In this document: one piece after another, positions 1-6,342 of the stretch
Layout: each line of letters opens with the position of its first letter
Numbering within the stretch: position 1 is the first letter of the stretch
Assembly (NCBI GenBank): GCA_030625925.1
Contig: DAOUPY010000034.1
Location: 1-9,177, forward strand
From: Fusobacteriaceae bacterium
GTDB lineage: Bacteria > Fusobacteriota > Fusobacteriia > Fusobacteriales > Fusobacteriaceae
DNA: 9,177 nt
Reading direction: 5' to 3'
Notes under the pieces: generated by a model
Told to the model about the DNA's origin: nothing
The model's input: only the letters and a program-made list of their open reading frames with translations
The model's database searches: none
Made by a program: the position numbers and the translations under genes

Positions 1-59
1 TTAATATCCATAAGCACAATATTTTCTGACAAATACTCTTTTTTCATTATTTCAAACAT
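1..59 (-). CDS. N-terminal fragment of a probable FAD/NAD-binding oxidoreductase subunit (sulfide dehydrogenase / NfnA-like)
   Basis: Only 19 codons are in the window, reading MFEIMKKEYLSENIVLMDI. The ATG (complement of 57-59) is preceded by a clear Shine-Dalgarno GGAGGT (complement of 65-70). The pattern 'M-hydrophobic-x-I-x-x-K-x-x-L-x-x-N-I-x-L-M-x-I' resembles the start of the ferredoxin-NADP reductase / sulfide dehydrogenase / dihydroorotate dehydrogenase electron-transfer family, whose members often begin like MYKIVEKKELAPNIFLM. That family carries electrons between NAD(P)H and ferredoxin or other acceptors through FAD. The start and RBS are seen directly. The family call rests on a short N-terminus and is tentative; the rest of the gene lies beyond the left edge. 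Confidence 0.5.
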   Translation of the reverse strand, partial: MFEIMKKEYLSENIVLMDI

Positions 60-75
60 GATTTACCTCCAAATT

Positions 76-82
76 TATTATA
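76..82 (-). promoter_or_regulatory. Possible -10 element for the oxidoreductase gene
   Basis: The complement of 77-82 reads TATAAT, directly upstream of the GGAGGT ribosome site. Seventeen bases further upstream (100-105) the best -35 candidate is only TTAAAC, so the promoter is weak by consensus. The bases TTATAATAAAT just before this ribosome site equal one half of the 23-bp repeat found elsewhere in the window, but the other half does not match, so it is not called a copy. Confidence 0.4.
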
Positions 83-494
83 AAAAATACCTTTTATTTG
101 TTTAATTTAATTCTAAGTCGTCTTTAAGCTTGTTTTTACTAGTCTCTCTAATATTTTCACATATTCCACATTTTTAATCCTGATTATAAAAAAATATACT
201 ACATTTTGATAATAGCACACTTTCACATTAAATCCAAACGTTTTTTTCGAAAATAGTGCTATTTTTCAAAAATTTTCATAATTTTATTTCTTTTCTTCAG
301 TTTTTTGAAAAAACAATCACATTTCTTTCTTTTTCACATTATACTCATAAAGCTCTTAATCTCAAAGTAATTTATTTTTTCTCATGGATTTTCTTTCCAA
401 CTTTCTATTAAATATGTTACTATATTATTAATACTTTTAAGGGTTTTTATCCTTAATTGTATTTTAAATTTAAAAATAAAAGTAGGTGTTATAT
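83..494. other. Gene-free AT-rich intergenic region
   Basis: No convincing coding frame is seen on either strand. The stretch holds an imperfect palindrome at 250-265 (AAAATAG, TG, CTATTTT) and another at 437-456 (TTAAGG, 8 bases, CCTTAA) about 40 bases before the small ORF. Either could be an operator, but in sequence this AT-rich both could be chance. The string TTTCACAT recurs at about 156, 222 and 331 without clear spacing. A shortened match to the 23-bp repeat (TTTTAATCCTGATTATAA) lies at 172-189. Confidence 0.5.
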
Positions 495-689
495 ATGAAA
501 ACTCAAGAGCAGTACGAAGAACAGATTGTTAAATCATTAAATAAAGTTCCCTTTGAGATGAAAAAAATTAAATTTATCCTTTTTTTAGCTAAGCATATAA
601 ATAAATTAAAAAAAAGTAAATCGACAATATTAAAAATATCTTTCTTACTTTACAGCATTATAATCTCTTTTCTTTATTTTTTTAAATAG
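495..689 (+). CDS. Small membrane-anchored protein of unknown function (64 aa)
   Basis: Not recognised. The frame can be read from GTG at 486, but the ATG at 495 is preferred because AGGTG at 484-488 sits six bases before it, a normal ribosome-site spacing. The 64-residue product starts with a polar, acidic segment (MKTQEQYEEQIVKSLNKV). Then comes a basic stretch rich in lysine (about residues 23-45), and it ends in a hydrophobic stretch (about residues 46-63, ISFLLYSIIISFLYFF) long enough for one membrane span. The basic flank before the span predicts an N-in topology. It is the only rightward gene in the window and ends before a strong terminator. It could be a small membrane peptide (stress or toxin-like) or a spurious frame in AT-rich DNA; the ribosome site and terminator favour a real gene. 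Confidence 0.5.
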   Translation: MKTQEQYEEQIVKSLNKVPFEMKKIKFILFLAKHINKLKKSKSTILKISFLLYSIIISFLYFFK

Positions 690-745
690 ATCCATAAAAC
701 TCTATTTATTTTTATTTCCTAGACTGTCAAATTAAATGCAATATA

Positions 746-780
746 GAAAAACTCCCCGGAAGAATTCTGGGGAGTTTTTC
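746..780 (+). terminator. Bidirectional Rho-independent terminator
   Basis: GAAAAACTCCCC (746-757) pairs over all 12 bases with GGGGAGTTTTTC (769-780) around an 11-base loop. The A-run in one arm and T-run in the other make it work in both directions. It lies between convergent genes: the small rightward ORF ending at 689 and the leftward PHP gene ending at 849. Confidence 0.9.
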
Positions 781-848
781 CAATTTAAACATTTCCACGA
801 TCTGTTATTGATTTTTGTACCGCTATGTTTACTTTTTCATTTCTTAAT

Positions 849-1595
849 TTATTTCTTAAATATATATTTAAGGTGTTTCCCTCCTAATCCAATAATTGAA
901 TAGAGTTTCTTTGCTCCCTCTATAATCTTTAACTCTTCAAAAATTTCATCATTTTCAAGTTTTGCATAGGATTTCATATCAAATCTAGTGTGTGCATCAC
1001 TTCCAAAAGTGGCTTTTAAACCATATTTTTCCCTTAGATCTCTAGCTCTTAAATTTCTAACTTTATCCAAGGCATGATTATATGTCTCTATAGAGTCTAC
1101 AACTTTTATTATTTCTTCTAAATATTTTTTATTTTTTATATAGTTTTTTTGTGCATATCCATTTATGTGAGGAAGTGAAGTATGAGTTTTAAACTTTTTT
1201 AAGGCTTCTATATAGTATTCCCACGATTTATAGGATTTTGCCATCCTGTATCTATTTTTATAAGGTTCCAAATAAACTTTGTAAAATTCTTCCAATTCCT
1301 TGGGGTCTTCAAAATAAGCTAATATCTCCATCCCGTCTTCACAGCCTATCTCTATTCCAGGAATAGAATTTATACTTTCCACTTCAAAGGATTTAATACT
1401 TTTTCTAATCTCATTATGATCTGTTATAGATATCAAATGATTTTTTTCTTTTAAAAAACTTTTCAAAAATTTTATATCTAAAAAACCATCTGAAGCTTTT
1501 GTATGTAAATGCAGGTCATGATAAGTTCCGTTACATTGTCCATCTAATATAATTTTTCTTTTAAAAAACTCATCTAATTTATCAAATTCAATCAT
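849..1595 (-). CDS. PHP-domain metal-dependent phosphoesterase
   Basis: A 248-residue single-domain protein of the polymerase-and-histidinol-phosphatase (PHP) superfamily. The metal-binding motifs appear in order: DLHLHTKASDG (H29, H31, D36), SITDHNE (D59, H60), PGIEIG (E82), LPHINGYA (H143) and FGSDAHTRFD (D200, H202). With all these ligands present it is probably an active, likely trinuclear, phosphoesterase. Family members hydrolyse phosphate esters such as nucleotides or short oligonucleotides; the substrate here cannot be told from sequence. The ATG (complement of 1593-1595) follows a strong ribosome site, AGGAGGGGG. The gene has its own promoter at 1619-1647 and reads towards the terminator at 746-780, so it is probably monocistronic. 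It appears complete and cytosolic, with no signal peptide. Confidence 0.9.
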   Translation of the reverse strand: MIEFDKLDEFFKRKIILDGQCNGTYHDLHLHTKASDGFLDIKFLKSFLKEKNHLISITDHNEIRKSIKSFEVESINSIPGIEIGCEDGMEILAYFEDPKELEEFYKVYLEPYKNRYRMAKSYKSWEYYIEALKKFKTHTSLPHINGYAQKNYIKNKKYLEEIIKVVDSIETYNHALDKVRNLRARDLREKYGLKATFGSDAHTRFDMKSYAKLENDEIFEELKIIEGAKKLYSIIGLGGKHLKYIFKK

Positions 1596-1618
1596 GGGTA
1601 TCCCCCTCCTTTTTTTAT

Positions 1619-1647
1619 AGTATACTTTGTAAAAATATAAAATTCAA
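1619..1647 (-). promoter_or_regulatory. Sigma-70-type promoter of the PHP gene
   Basis: On the minus strand TTGAAT (complement of 1642-1647) and TATACT (complement of 1619-1624) are separated by exactly 17 bases. The -10 lies about 10 bases before the AGGAGG ribosome site, giving a short leader. Confidence 0.8.
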
Positions 1648-1674
1648 AATCATTTGATCTTTTAAAAAAAATCA

Positions 1675-1727
1675 ATATAATAAATAAGGGATGATAAGTT
1701 TATTTTATCATCCCTTATTTGTTATAC
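1675..1727. repeat. Inverted pair of the 23-bp iteron-like element, forming a 16-bp perfect hairpin
   Basis: Positions 1675-1697 are a reverse-oriented copy of the 23-bp element and 1705-1727 a forward copy, separated by seven bases (GTTTATT). Bases 1682-1697 and 1705-1720 pair perfectly over 16 bp. The two 23-mers differ by one base within the shared 22. The right arm contains the trmN6 stop codon (complement of 1715-1717). The hairpin could end trmN6 transcription, but the minus-strand flank (ATTATATTGA before any T-run) is not a classical U-tract. It may therefore be mainly a protein-binding site made of two head-to-head copies. Confidence 0.8.
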
Positions 1728-2500
1728 TTACCAAACATCTCCAAGACCTCTTCTGTGTAAGAGCCATCATCATTGTTAATATAAAGAGGCGGCTGAATCA
1801 CTAAACCTGGTTCAGCACCTTTCAGTCCTTCAATCAATATGATTTTAGCCCCTTTATTCCTTGTTGTATGACAAAACCTTATTCTTTTAGGTTCTATCTT
1901 ATATCTTTTCATAAGCTCTAAGATATCTATCAATCTATCTGCTCTATGGACCATGGTGAAGTTCCCTCTAAATTTTAGGAGATAACTCCCAGCTTTTATT
2001 ATATCTTCTAAATTAATTAAAATTTCATGTCTTGCATAGGTCAATTGATCTAGGTTATTCAATTGATTTTTATCTCCAGTAAATTTAAAAAACGGTGGAT
2101 TAGTTATCACTGCATCAAAACTCTGGTCTGTAAATTCTGATTGTATATTTTTTATATCGCCTTTCACTATTTCTACCTGAGATTCTAATTTGTTGAGGAT
2201 GATATTTCTGCAGGCCAGATCTACTGAGGTATCCTGTATCTCAATCCCTACTATCTTAGCATTGGTTCTTTTTGACAGGAGCATTGGAATCACACCATTC
2301 CCTGTCCCTAAATCCATTATATTTTTTCTTCCTTTATTTACGGTCAAAAAATTTGATATTAATACTGAATCTATAGAAAAATTAAGATGATCATTTCTTT
2401 GAATTATTTTCATATCATTGTAGTTTAAAAAATCTATAATAACTTCGTTTTCATGATTTGTACTTATTTTTTTATCTTTTTCCCTATCTTTTGTTATCAT
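1715..2500 (-). CDS. trmN6: tRNA1(Val) (adenine(37)-N6)-methyltransferase-like protein
   Basis: A 261-residue class I SAM-dependent methyltransferase of the TrmN6/YfiC type, which methylates N6 of A37 in tRNA1(Val). Visible motifs: the family-typical N-terminal stretch HLNFSIDSVLISNF (38-51), SAM-binding motif I DLGTGNG (63-69), acidic E87 after the second strand (VGIEI), D115 in KGDI, and catalytic NPPFF (134-138), the amino-group methyltransferase signature. About 15 extra lysine-rich residues precede the core. The ATG (complement of 2498-2500) has AGGTGAT upstream, and this ribosome site lies inside a copy of the 23-bp repeat (2504-2526). The stop codon also lies inside a repeat copy (1705-1727), so both ends of the gene carry the element. 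The fold is certain; the exact tRNA substrate is inferred by family. Confidence 0.85.
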   Translation of the reverse strand: MITKDREKDKKISTNHENEVIIDFLNYNDMKIIQRNDHLNFSIDSVLISNFLTVNKGRKNIMDLGTGNGVIPMLLSKRTNAKIVGIEIQDTSVDLACRNIILNKLESQVEIVKGDIKNIQSEFTDQSFDAVITNPPFFKFTGDKNQLNNLDQLTYARHEILINLEDIIKAGSYLLKFRGNFTMVHRADRLIDILELMKRYKIEPKRIRFCHTTRNKGAKIILIEGLKGAEPGLVIQPPLYINNDDGSYTEEVLEMFGKYNK

Positions 2501-2503
2501 CTT

Positions 2504-2526
2504 TTATCATCACCTGTTTATTATAA
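2504..2526 (+). repeat. 23-bp iteron-like element over the trmN6 promoter/RBS
   Basis: Reads TTATCATCACCT then GTTTATTATAA, matching the origin iteron closely. Read leftward it contains TATAAT (complement of 2520-2525), placed as a -10, and AGGTGATGAT, which supplies the trmN6 ribosome site. The copy ends three bases from the trmN6 start codon, so a protein bound here would block transcription start and ribosome access. No good -35 is seen 17 bases upstream of this TATAAT. Confidence 0.75.
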
Positions 2527-2647
2527 TTATTGTTTCGCGTTAATTAAAGCACTGTAAATATTGAAACTATGCTTTATTTATTTTTAAAATTTTATATGAA
2601 ATTTATGATATACGATTATTCAATTTTTCTATCATTTAATAAAAAAA

Positions 2648-2676
2648 TTGAAATGTATATTGATTTTAAATAAAAT
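2648..2676 (+). promoter_or_regulatory. Rightward sigma-70-type promoter with no protein-coding gene downstream
   Basis: TTGAAA (2648-2653), a 17-base spacer and TAAAAT (2671-2676). The expected start point is near 2682-2684, immediately before the GC-rich hairpin. No forward ORF with a ribosome site follows, which suggests a non-coding transcript. AT-rich DNA gives such matches by chance; the coincidence with the hairpin raises confidence somewhat. Confidence 0.5.
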
Positions 2677-2682
2677 AGAGAG

Positions 2683-2814
2683 CTGTTTGCCCCGGCGGGC
2701 AAACGATTATTAATTTCATTTAAAATTAATAATTAAGGTTTTAAAGGCGTGCACCATCGCTAAAGTTCAGTTATAATTTATTAAAAAAAAACAAGTCTAG
2801 GATATCCCAGACTT
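2683..2814 (+). ncRNA. Candidate small structured RNA, unrecognised
   Basis: In a very AT-rich intergenic region, a GC-rich patch starts just after a good rightward promoter. The predicted RNA would fold as hairpin 1 (GTTTGCCC 2685-2692, loop CGGC, GGGCAAAC 2697-2704; 8 bp), then hairpin 2 (ATTATTAATTT 2706-2716 with AAATTAATAAT 2723-2733; 11 bp). A single-stranded-looking GC-rich stretch follows (GGCGTGCACCATCGC, 2746-2760), and then the palindrome at 2793-2814, which can act as a terminator in this direction too (tail TTATTTCTT). It matches no RNA family recognised here. Alternatives are a remnant of a mobile element end (IS200/IS605-type ends carry such hairpins) or a leftward element. Function unknown. 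Confidence 0.4.
2781..2814 (-). terminator. Rho-independent terminator of the udk-xth-DUF4325 operon
   Basis: On the minus strand AAGTCT, GGGATATCCT, AGACTT form a hairpin (complement of 2793-2814; the stem extends through GG/CC with one G-U pair), followed by GTTTTTTTTT. The first base of the hairpin overlaps the stop codon of the upstream gene. It is nearly symmetrical, so weaker termination of rightward transcripts is possible. Confidence 0.9.
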
Positions 2815-3080
2815 TATTTCTTATTCATATCTTTAATTAATTTAGATAACATCTCTTTTATTCCTGTATCCACATTTCTAAATCTAATGTTATTTTGGAT
2901 CGATTCAAATCCTTTTTCTTCAACTATTTTTCCCACTGTGTTTTCTAAAAAATCATAAGTAGTTTTTTCAATTGCTTTAAAATCTAGTGTTATTTTTACA
3001 TCTCTTTTCAAGTTGTTCATAATATTTAAGTAAAGTACCTCTGCATCTTGGTCTATAAAATTTTTAACGACTATTACCAT
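2814..3080 (-). CDS. Small STAS-like (DUF4325-type) protein
   Basis: An 88-residue cytosolic protein. The segment ITLDFKAIEKTTYDFLENTVGKIVEE (about 31-56) followed by NIRFRNVDTGIKEML (about 64-78) resembles the STAS-like DUF4325 family. In that family a beta strand ends in 'DF' and a helix starts with a Ser/Thr-Phe-like turn, as in anti-sigma-antagonist folds. The biochemical role is unknown. It is the last gene of the udk-xth operon: the xth stop codon is 12 bases upstream and overlaps its ribosome site AGGAGTG (complement of 3088-3094), so translation is probably coupled. A terminator follows immediately. The gene is certainly real; the family assignment is by eye. Confidence 0.65.
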   Translation of the reverse strand: MVIVVKNFIDQDAEVLYLNIMNNLKRDVKITLDFKAIEKTTYDFLENTVGKIVEEKGFESIQNNIRFRNVDTGIKEMLSKLIKDMNKK

Positions 3081-3092
3081 CTCACATCACTC

Positions 3093-3857
3093 CTATTTTA
3101 CTGATACCCTTAATACAACAGGGCAATGATCAGATCCCATTACATCATTTAATATGATGGCATCCTCTATATTATTTACAAATGATTCATTTACAATATG
3201 ATAATCTATTCTCCAGCCAATATTTTTTTCCCTGCCTTTAAATCTATAAGACCACCACGAATATTTAATTTCTTCAGGCTGAAAATATCGAAAAGTGTCG
3301 ATATAGCCAGATTCTAAAAATTTAGTCATCCACTCTCTTTCTTCAGGCAGGTATCCTGGATTTTTTTCATTTCTTTTAGGATTAGTCAGATCAATCTCCC
3401 TATGTGCTACATTTAAATCACCACATAAGATTATATTTTTTCCCAGATCAACCAATTCATTGCACCTTTTCATTATAGCTTCGTTAAACCTTAATTTATA
3501 ATCTAACCTTTTCCCCTCAGACTGACTGTTGGGAAAATAACAGTTAATTAGATTAAAATTTTTATATTCTAATTCGATATATCTGCCTTCAAAATCAAAT
3601 TCTTCAATATCCATATTTCTAACATTTAAAGGCTCTGCTTTTGTATATACTGCAACTCCTGAATATCCTTTTTTTTCAGCTGAAAAAAAATAAGATTTAT
3701 ATCCATCTATCTGAGTTAATTTTCCCTCTAATTGCTCAATTTGTGCCTTTGTTTCTTGAATACACAGAATATCAGGATTTTCTTTTAAGACCCACTCCAC
3801 AAAACCTTTTTTTTGAATTGCTCTTATCCCGTTGACATTCCAAGAATAGATATTCAT
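3093..3857 (-). CDS. xth: Exodeoxyribonuclease III (AP endonuclease)
   Basis: A 254-residue member of the exonuclease III / APE1 family, which cuts DNA at abasic sites and removes 3' blocking groups in base-excision repair. The active-site set is complete: WNVNG (6-10, N7), IQETK (E35), NCYFPNSQ (Y107), GDLNVAH (D147, N149), YSWWSYRF (199-206), GWRIDY (D218) and GSDHCPV (D243, H244). Its length is typical. Translation starts at the ATG complementary to 3855-3857, overlapping the udk stop codon as TAATG. The ribosome site AAGGGAG lies inside the end of udk, so the two genes are translationally coupled. Confidence 0.95.
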   Translation of the reverse strand: MNIYSWNVNGIRAIQKKGFVEWVLKENPDILCIQETKAQIEQLEGKLTQIDGYKSYFFSAEKKGYSGVAVYTKAEPLNVRNMDIEEFDFEGRYIELEYKNFNLINCYFPNSQSEGKRLDYKLRFNEAIMKRCNELVDLGKNIILCGDLNVAHREIDLTNPKRNEKNPGYLPEEREWMTKFLESGYIDTFRYFQPEEIKYSWWSYRFKGREKNIGWRIDYHIVNESFVNNIEDAIILNDVMGSDHCPVVLRVSVK

Positions 3858-4489
3858 TAACTTAGGCTCCCTTTTTGAAGGTACCTTTTTAATTTAGCTA
3901 TAATCATATTTATAGCTATTTTATTTTCTCCACCTCTAGGTATTATCACATCAGCATACCTCTTAGATGGTTCACAAAACTCTAAATACATTGGTTTTAC
4001 AGTTTCTAAATATTGTTTTTTTACCGAATCAAAGGTTCTTCCCCTTTCATTGATATCTCTTTCGATTCTTCTTAAAAGCATTTCATCTGCATCGGTATCC
4101 ACAAATATTTTAACATCTAACATATCTCTTATTTCTGGAATAGACAGAATCAAAATTCCTTCTATTACAATTATTTTAGATGGATTTATTCTTATCATCT
4201 TTTCTTTTCTTGAGTGAGTTTTAAAGTCATATATAGGTCTATCTATAGACTTCCCATTTTTTAAATCCATCAAGTGTTTCTTTATAAGCTCAAATTCGAT
4301 AGACTCAGGGTGATCAAAATTGACTTTTGCCCTCTCCTCTATTGATAATTCCTTCAATTCTTTATAATATGCATCTTGTTCAACTAGTACCGCATCTTCT
4401 GACTTAAACGCCTTTATCAGGTTATGAGCAACTGTTGTTTTTCCAGATCCACTTCCCCCTGCTACTCCTACAAATATACAGTTATTCAT
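3857..4489 (-). CDS. udk: Uridine kinase
   Basis: A 210-residue P-loop kinase of the uridine/cytidine kinase family, which phosphorylates uridine and cytidine in pyrimidine salvage. Visible features: Walker A GGSGSGKTT (11-19), VEQDAYYK with the substrate-binding D39, the family-typical NFDHPE (57-62) and RPIYDFKTHSR (84-94), the acidic IVIEGIL (E110), and an Arg-rich lid RRIERDINERGR near 138-150. The length is standard. The ATG (complement of 4487-4489) follows the ribosome site GGAGGGT. First gene of a three-gene operon (udk, xth, DUF4325) with its own consensus promoter. A BMP-type nucleoside-binding protein is encoded at the right edge, but no link between the two is shown. Confidence 0.95.
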   Translation of the reverse strand: MNNCIFVGVAGGSGSGKTTVAHNLIKAFKSEDAVLVEQDAYYKELKELSIEERAKVNFDHPESIEFELIKKHLMDLKNGKSIDRPIYDFKTHSRKEKMIRINPSKIIVIEGILILSIPEIRDMLDVKIFVDTDADEMLLRRIERDINERGRTFDSVKKQYLETVKPMYLEFCEPSKRYADVIIPRGGENKIAINMIIAKLKRYLQKGSLS

Positions 4490-4518
4490 GGTACCCTCCT
4501 TTAAATTTAGCTTTAGTA

Positions 4519-4547
4519 ATTATACCTTATCTCTTGTAAAATATCAA
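4519..4547 (-). promoter_or_regulatory. Consensus sigma-70 promoter of the udk-xth-DUF4325 operon
   Basis: On the minus strand TTGATA (complement of 4542-4547) and TATAAT (complement of 4519-4524) are spaced by 17 bases. The -10 ends about 20 bases before the GGAGGG ribosome site of udk. This is the best promoter match in the window. It shows the operon can be transcribed independently of the initiator gene just upstream. Confidence 0.9.
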
Positions 4548-4556
4548 TGATGGTTC

Positions 4557-4579
4557 TTTTAATCACTTATAAATTATAA
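4557..4579 (+). repeat. 23-bp iteron-like element at the replication-initiator stop codon
   Basis: Reads TTTTAATCACTT then ATAAATTATAA, a good match in the same orientation as the origin iterons. It overlaps the initiator stop codon (complement of 4574-4576) and lies about 10 bases upstream of the -35 of the udk promoter. A protein bound here could influence the udk operon. Confidence 0.65.
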
Positions 4580-6304
4580 TCCTTTTTCCTTTTTTAATAT
4601 CTTCAATATGTAAATTTTTTCTATTGATTTAAAAATCTGCTGATGAATCGGCATAAATTTTTCTATATTTGAATCTAATTCAAACATTTTTTTCGCTTTC
4701 ATTAGTAACTCTTCCTTTTCCTTTTCTTCCATTTTTTCGTATAGTTCCAACAAAACTTTGTAGATTGGATTATTCAAATCAACCTCTTCATCGACCTTTG
4801 ACTTAGGAGGTTCCACTATTTCAGCATCTATTATCTCTAGATGAGATTGCACATCCTTCACTATCTTAGTTTTTTTGATTTCTTCTTTCTTTTTAGGAGT
4901 TTTTATTTCCTCTAAAAGACCTTGGTCACCCTTTACATTTTTTAAGATCCCGTTGATATAAGCCACTAAAGTTTTAGATATATCAGTTTTTAAATTTGAA
5001 TATAAGATATTCAAAATATGGATTGTTACCTTTTCACCCTCTTCATTATATAGCTTTATAATCTTATTTTCTGCTCTTTTATTCCAATTTTTAGACACAA
5101 ATATATTTCTTTTTGCCTTGGATATAGCCTTTAGAGCAATTTCCGACACCTCATTGATATCTTTAATAATTATCTTCTGTACCTCTTGAGACATTTCCAA
5201 TTTAATCTGTTGCTTTGTTGAATTTTTCAGGGCTTTTTTCTTTTTTCCCTTCAAAATATAATCAGAGATATGACATTCTCCATCTTTATCCACATTATAT
5301 TTAAACCTGTAGACATAACTTTTTTTTTCTTTCAAAGGACAAACTTCGTAAGTTAGAAGATAACCTTTATCCACTAAAACATCAAAAGATTTATTTATTC
5401 TTTTCATTACTTGTTTCATCTTACTTACTTCATATTCCTTGACTTCCCCTGTCTTTAATACCTTACGTATTCTACTTTTTAGAGTTAATGGAATAATAGT
5501 TGCCAGAGTTTCTATCCTAAATTCACCCTCAGTAGTTGCAAATCTTTTCATACTTAAAAATTGATATATTTTTTCTGCAGCTCTGTCAGATTTTCTTAAA
5601 ATATTTAATTGATGTCTATCAAAAATAGAGTAATGTTTTATCCTCAATTCCTCTATTATCCTATGATCTAATCTCACCTTGTAATAAACTTTCATTTTAT
5701 TAGTTTTTATATTTTTTTCCTTAAATTTTTCATATTTTACTAAATTAAGAGGTTCTTTATAAACTTCTCTAATTATATTCCCGGCAGCTTTTTTATTTCT
5801 AATCATTATTTTATATGTCGTTGCTTGTAGGTTATATAGAGTTTCTTCCATCTTTCTATAATATTTCATAGAAAATTTTAATCCTAAATAATCTATAACT
5901 TCCTCAATATTAAAAGTGATGTACTCCTTTGTAGGATCATCAGCTAAAATTTCTTGAAATTTATATAAAATAAAATAAAATACATTTTTTTCAAAATCTG
6001 AAGGCTGTTGATTTCTTATTCCTTCAAAATTATCCGTACTCAAAGAGGAACCAAACTTAATCCCTGCATTGGCTATTTCATATACCAAATTTACGTTTCT
6101 CTGCCTTTTAGACGTAAAAAATGGTAAAATTATGAATAAAAAAGGTTGATTAATCGTATCTCTTATATCCATATCCTCTAAATATAAAGACACTGTTTTA
6201 GTCGGGATTGTTTTAGGTTTATAACTTTTAATATTTACACTAAGGTCATTTTTGTTCCCTATCTCTAATATTTCTAATAAAGATCCTTGTTTTTTTTCAG
6301 ACAT
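4574..6304 (-). CDS. Replication initiator protein (RepA/RPA- or Rep_3-like), long form
   Basis: A 576-residue plasmid/chromid-type initiator that would bind the adjacent iterons and open the origin. The frame extends to a GTG at 6316, but the ATG complementary to 6302-6304 is preferred because AAGGTGGGG lies nine bases before it. The N-terminal half (about 50-345) has the winged-helix initiator pattern: PFLFIILPFFTSKRQR (54-69), then PSDFEKNVFYFILYKFQE (101-118), a 'YYRKMEETLYNLQATTYKI' helix-strand unit, and DRHQLNIL...AEKIYQFLSMKR. The C-terminal part (about 345-576) is lysine-rich, has charged helices (EEKEKEELLMKAKKM) and is longer than in most plasmid initiators. RPA (PF10134) versus Rep_3 (PF01051) cannot be settled by eye. 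The promoter overlaps an iteron, suggesting autoregulation. No frameshift is seen. Confidence 0.8.
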   Translation of the reverse strand: MSEKKQGSLLEILEIGNKNDLSVNIKSYKPKTIPTKTVSLYLEDMDIRDTINQPFLFIILPFFTSKRQRNVNLVYEIANAGIKFGSSLSTDNFEGIRNQQPSDFEKNVFYFILYKFQEILADDPTKEYITFNIEEVIDYLGLKFSMKYYRKMEETLYNLQATTYKIMIRNKKAAGNIIREVYKEPLNLVKYEKFKEKNIKTNKMKVYYKVRLDHRIIEELRIKHYSIFDRHQLNILRKSDRAAEKIYQFLSMKRFATTEGEFRIETLATIIPLTLKSRIRKVLKTGEVKEYEVSKMKQVMKRINKSFDVLVDKGYLLTYEVCPLKEKKSYVYRFKYNVDKDGECHISDYILKGKKKKALKNSTKQQIKLEMSQEVQKIIIKDINEVSEIALKAISKAKRNIFVSKNWNKRAENKIIKLYNEEGEKVTIHILNILYSNLKTDISKTLVAYINGILKNVKGDQGLLEEIKTPKKKEEIKKTKIVKDVQSHLEIIDAEIVEPPKSKVDEEVDLNNPIYKVLLELYEKMEEKEKEELLMKAKKMFELDSNIEKFMPIHQQIFKSIEKIYILKILKKEKGL

Positions 6305-6317
6305 TCCTAACCCCACC

Positions 6318-6340
6318 TTATCATCATTTTCAATTTATAA
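6318..6340 (+). repeat. Iteron A, next to the initiator ribosome site
   Basis: Reads TTATCATCATTT then TCAATTTATAA, the first copy of the array. It ends one base from the initiator ribosome site AAGGTG, inside the predicted mRNA leader. It begins 25 bases before iteron B and is the one copy clearly out of helical phase with the rest. This suggests a regulatory rather than origin-opening role. Confidence 0.7.
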
Positions 6341-6342
6341 TT

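Noticed and set aside
156..340. TGTGA-like half-sites on the minus strand (complement of TTTCACAT strings) suggesting CRP operators
   Set aside because: No pair has the required inverted arrangement TGTGA-N6-TCACA; likely chance in this base composition.
785..850. A short open frame on the minus strand after the PHP stop codon, ending ...VNIAVQKSITDRGNV, which looks protein-like and could be a gene remnant
   Set aside because: Only about 21 codons, no start codon or ribosome site, and no recognised family. The evidence is too thin for a pseudogene call.
2190..2390. Rightward open frame of 66 codons
   Set aside because: Lies entirely inside trmN6 on the other strand, with no ribosome site and no family features; a shadow frame.
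2681..2775. IS200/IS605-type transposon end (hairpin plus AAGTTCA-like tail)
   Set aside because: No transposase or TnpB fragment, no opposite end and no target-site pattern could be found, so it is kept only as an alternative to the small-RNA reading.
3641..3835. Rightward open frame of 64 codons
   Set aside because: Antisense to the conserved xth gene, with no ribosome site; a shadow frame.
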